Source: Victivallales bacterium (GTDB lineage Bacteria; Verrucomicrobiota; Lentisphaeria; Oligosphaerales; Lenti-02). Taken from it: a stretch of DNA of 7,906 nt. The DNA is taken from NCBI GenBank assembly GCA_018648945.1, contig JABGQJ010000350.1:1-7906 (forward strand), read 5' to 3'. Under the pieces are notes generated by a model that did no database searches, was not told where the DNA came from, and saw only the letters and a list, made by a program, of their open reading frames with translations. Numbering within the stretch: position 1 is the first letter of the stretch; each line of letters starts with the position of its first letter. The position numbers and the translations under genes were made by a program. Below are positions 6,970-7,906 of the stretch, piece after piece.

Positions 6970-7906
6970 GGCTGCGTCTCCTCTCGCAGGATCCCGAAGA
7001 CGACGGAGGCCTCGGTGGTCTTGGCCGACCGTTGCAGACCATTGGGCACGAACGGGGCTCCTTCCAGATACGCCAGGTAGGTCCCGGGCCGGAGGAGCCC
7101 ACTCGACGGCAGGTTGTCCCGCTCGTCGGTCTTCCATTGCTCGCGCCGCAGAATGACGTCCGACATGGCCGAAAGACGAGGCAGCACCAGCGCCGCAGGC
7201 CCGCCAACGCTCACCTGGTCACCTTCCGGGATGTCCGTCACTTCGTAGACCGTGCCGTCGAAATCCACCAGAACCAGGCGCTCGATGGTCACCCCCAAGC
7301 CGTTCACGACGGCCAACTGCGAGCCATCGCGCAGCAAGCCCAGACGTTCCTTCCGCAGTTCGCTCGTGCGCAGGCGGAAATACTGCGGCACCCGAGGTGC
7401 CACCCACTCCTTCCGCAAGTGCTGCTGCTCGTCCCACACCAACTCGCGGGGGGACGCCTTAGTGCCCATCCCGTAGGTATCGACCAGACAGGCGGTGACC
7501 TCGGTATCGTAGGAATAGGCCAAGCCCTTCCGCGGTCGCAGCGGGCAGTAGAACCCGTTGATGCCAATGGTCGTCGCCCGCCCCGCCCGTTCATCGAGGA
7601 TGGTCATCCCCTCGATCCTTGCCAAAGGCTTCAGCCCCTCCCCGAAGAGCACCGACACGATCACCATCAGGCTGGTGGCCAAACCAAGGACAGGCGTGAT
7701 CCAGAACAGCCAGATGCCCCGGTTCTTGCGGCGCAGCACCATCAGATTGATGGGCCCGGCCACCAGCGCGAAGATCGCGAGCACGATGAAGGACAGGCCC
7801 AAGGGCGTGCGGACCTTCTTCAGTACCGGAGCGAGAGAATGGGCGTTGCTGGCCGAGGACACCCGCTCCCAGACCTCCTGCAGACTCCTCTGCGAGTGGT
7901 TGATGA
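6966..7906 (-). CDS. Membrane protein of ABC-2 transporter operon, C-terminal part (5' end outside window)
   Basis: The frame is open to the right edge, so the N-terminus is missing; 312 residues are visible, ending in TGA at 6968-6966. A GTG at 7862 could be a start, but the frame stays open upstream of it, so I treat the gene as partial. Near the visible N-terminus are two hydrophobic segments (around GLSFIVLAIFALVAGP and WITPVLGLATSLMVIVSVLF) joined by a short basic loop containing NLMVLRRKNRG. About 220 mostly polar residues follow, probably a beta-rich domain outside the cytoplasm. The pattern 'P-[IL]-N-x-x-V-L-R-R' between two membrane segments recurs in large envelope proteins encoded next to ABC-2 and vWA genes. 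In those the missing N-terminal part is often extracytoplasmic. Its TGA overlaps the ATG of the ATPase gene, which suggests co-translation and a role as a transporter partner. Enzymatic function is not recognisable. Confidence 0.8.
   Translation of the reverse strand, partial: INHSQRSLQEVWERVSSASNAHSLAPVLKKVRTPLGLSFIVLAIFALVAGPINLMVLRRKNRGIWLFWITPVLGLATSLMVIVSVLFGEGLKPLARIEGMTILDERAGRATTIGINGFYCPLRPRKGLAYSYDTEVTACLVDTYGMGTKASPRELVWDEQQHLRKEWVAPRVPQYFRLRTSELRKERLGLLRDGSQLAVVNGLGVTIERLVLVDFDGTVYEVTDIPEGDQVSVGGPAALVLPRLSAMSDVILRREQWKTDERDNLPSSGLLRPGTYLAYLEGAPFVPNGLQRSAKTTEASVVFGILREETQP
6978..6982 (-). promoter_or_regulatory. Ribosome binding site of the ABC ATPase gene
   Basis: AGGAG on the minus strand lies 8 bases before the ATG at 6969, inside the end of the upstream gene. 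It supports that start over in-frame codons further upstream, which would put an unrelated 56-residue extension on the ABC fold. Confidence 0.75.

Noticed and set aside
6124..7080. Plus-strand open frame (318 codons) opposite the ABC ATPase gene
   Set aside because: The minus strand carries every ABC motif across this stretch. The plus frame shows none and also spans the ATPase/membrane-protein junction.
6970..7137. N-terminal extension of the ABC ATPase to an in-frame start at 7137
   Set aside because: The extra 56 residues overlap the upstream gene in another frame and look unlike any ABC N-terminus. The ATG at 6969 has a good ribosome site and an ATGA junction.

Overview
The window is GC-rich (about 60-65% by eye) and essentially gap-free. 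All six genes lie on the minus strand and read right to left. Both edge genes run off the window. Consecutive genes overlap by 1-4 bases (ATGA, GTGA, ATGA, TGATG), and the last two are separated by only 4 bases. This is one translationally coupled operon. No internal promoter, terminator, RNA gene, mobile element or CRISPR was seen, and no stretch longer than a few bases lacks a gene.

In transcription order: (1) the C-terminal part of a membrane protein with two membrane segments and an extracytoplasmic tail (7906-6966); (2) an ABC transporter ATPase with a C-terminal accessory domain (6969-6025); (3) a roughly 12-segment ABC-2-like permease (6028-4490); (4) a DUF58 protein with a DxSxS metal site (4493-3621); (5) a BatA-like, membrane-anchored von Willebrand A (vWA) protein (3621-1834); (6) an N-terminal 609-residue fragment of a CHASE2-type class III nucleotide cyclase (1829-1).

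The first five genes resemble the clusters of ABC-2 transporter, DUF58 and BatA/vWA proteins found in several bacterial phyla, notably Planctomycetes, Verrucomicrobia and related lineages. Those clusters are presumed to work at the cell envelope, and their substrate is unknown. The phylum assignment is tentative: there is no rRNA or marker gene, and the sequence shows only a high-GC bacterium. The coupled CHASE2 cyclase is the unusual member. It suggests that an extracytoplasmic signal is converted to cAMP in the same transcript as the envelope machine. That link is an inference from gene order.
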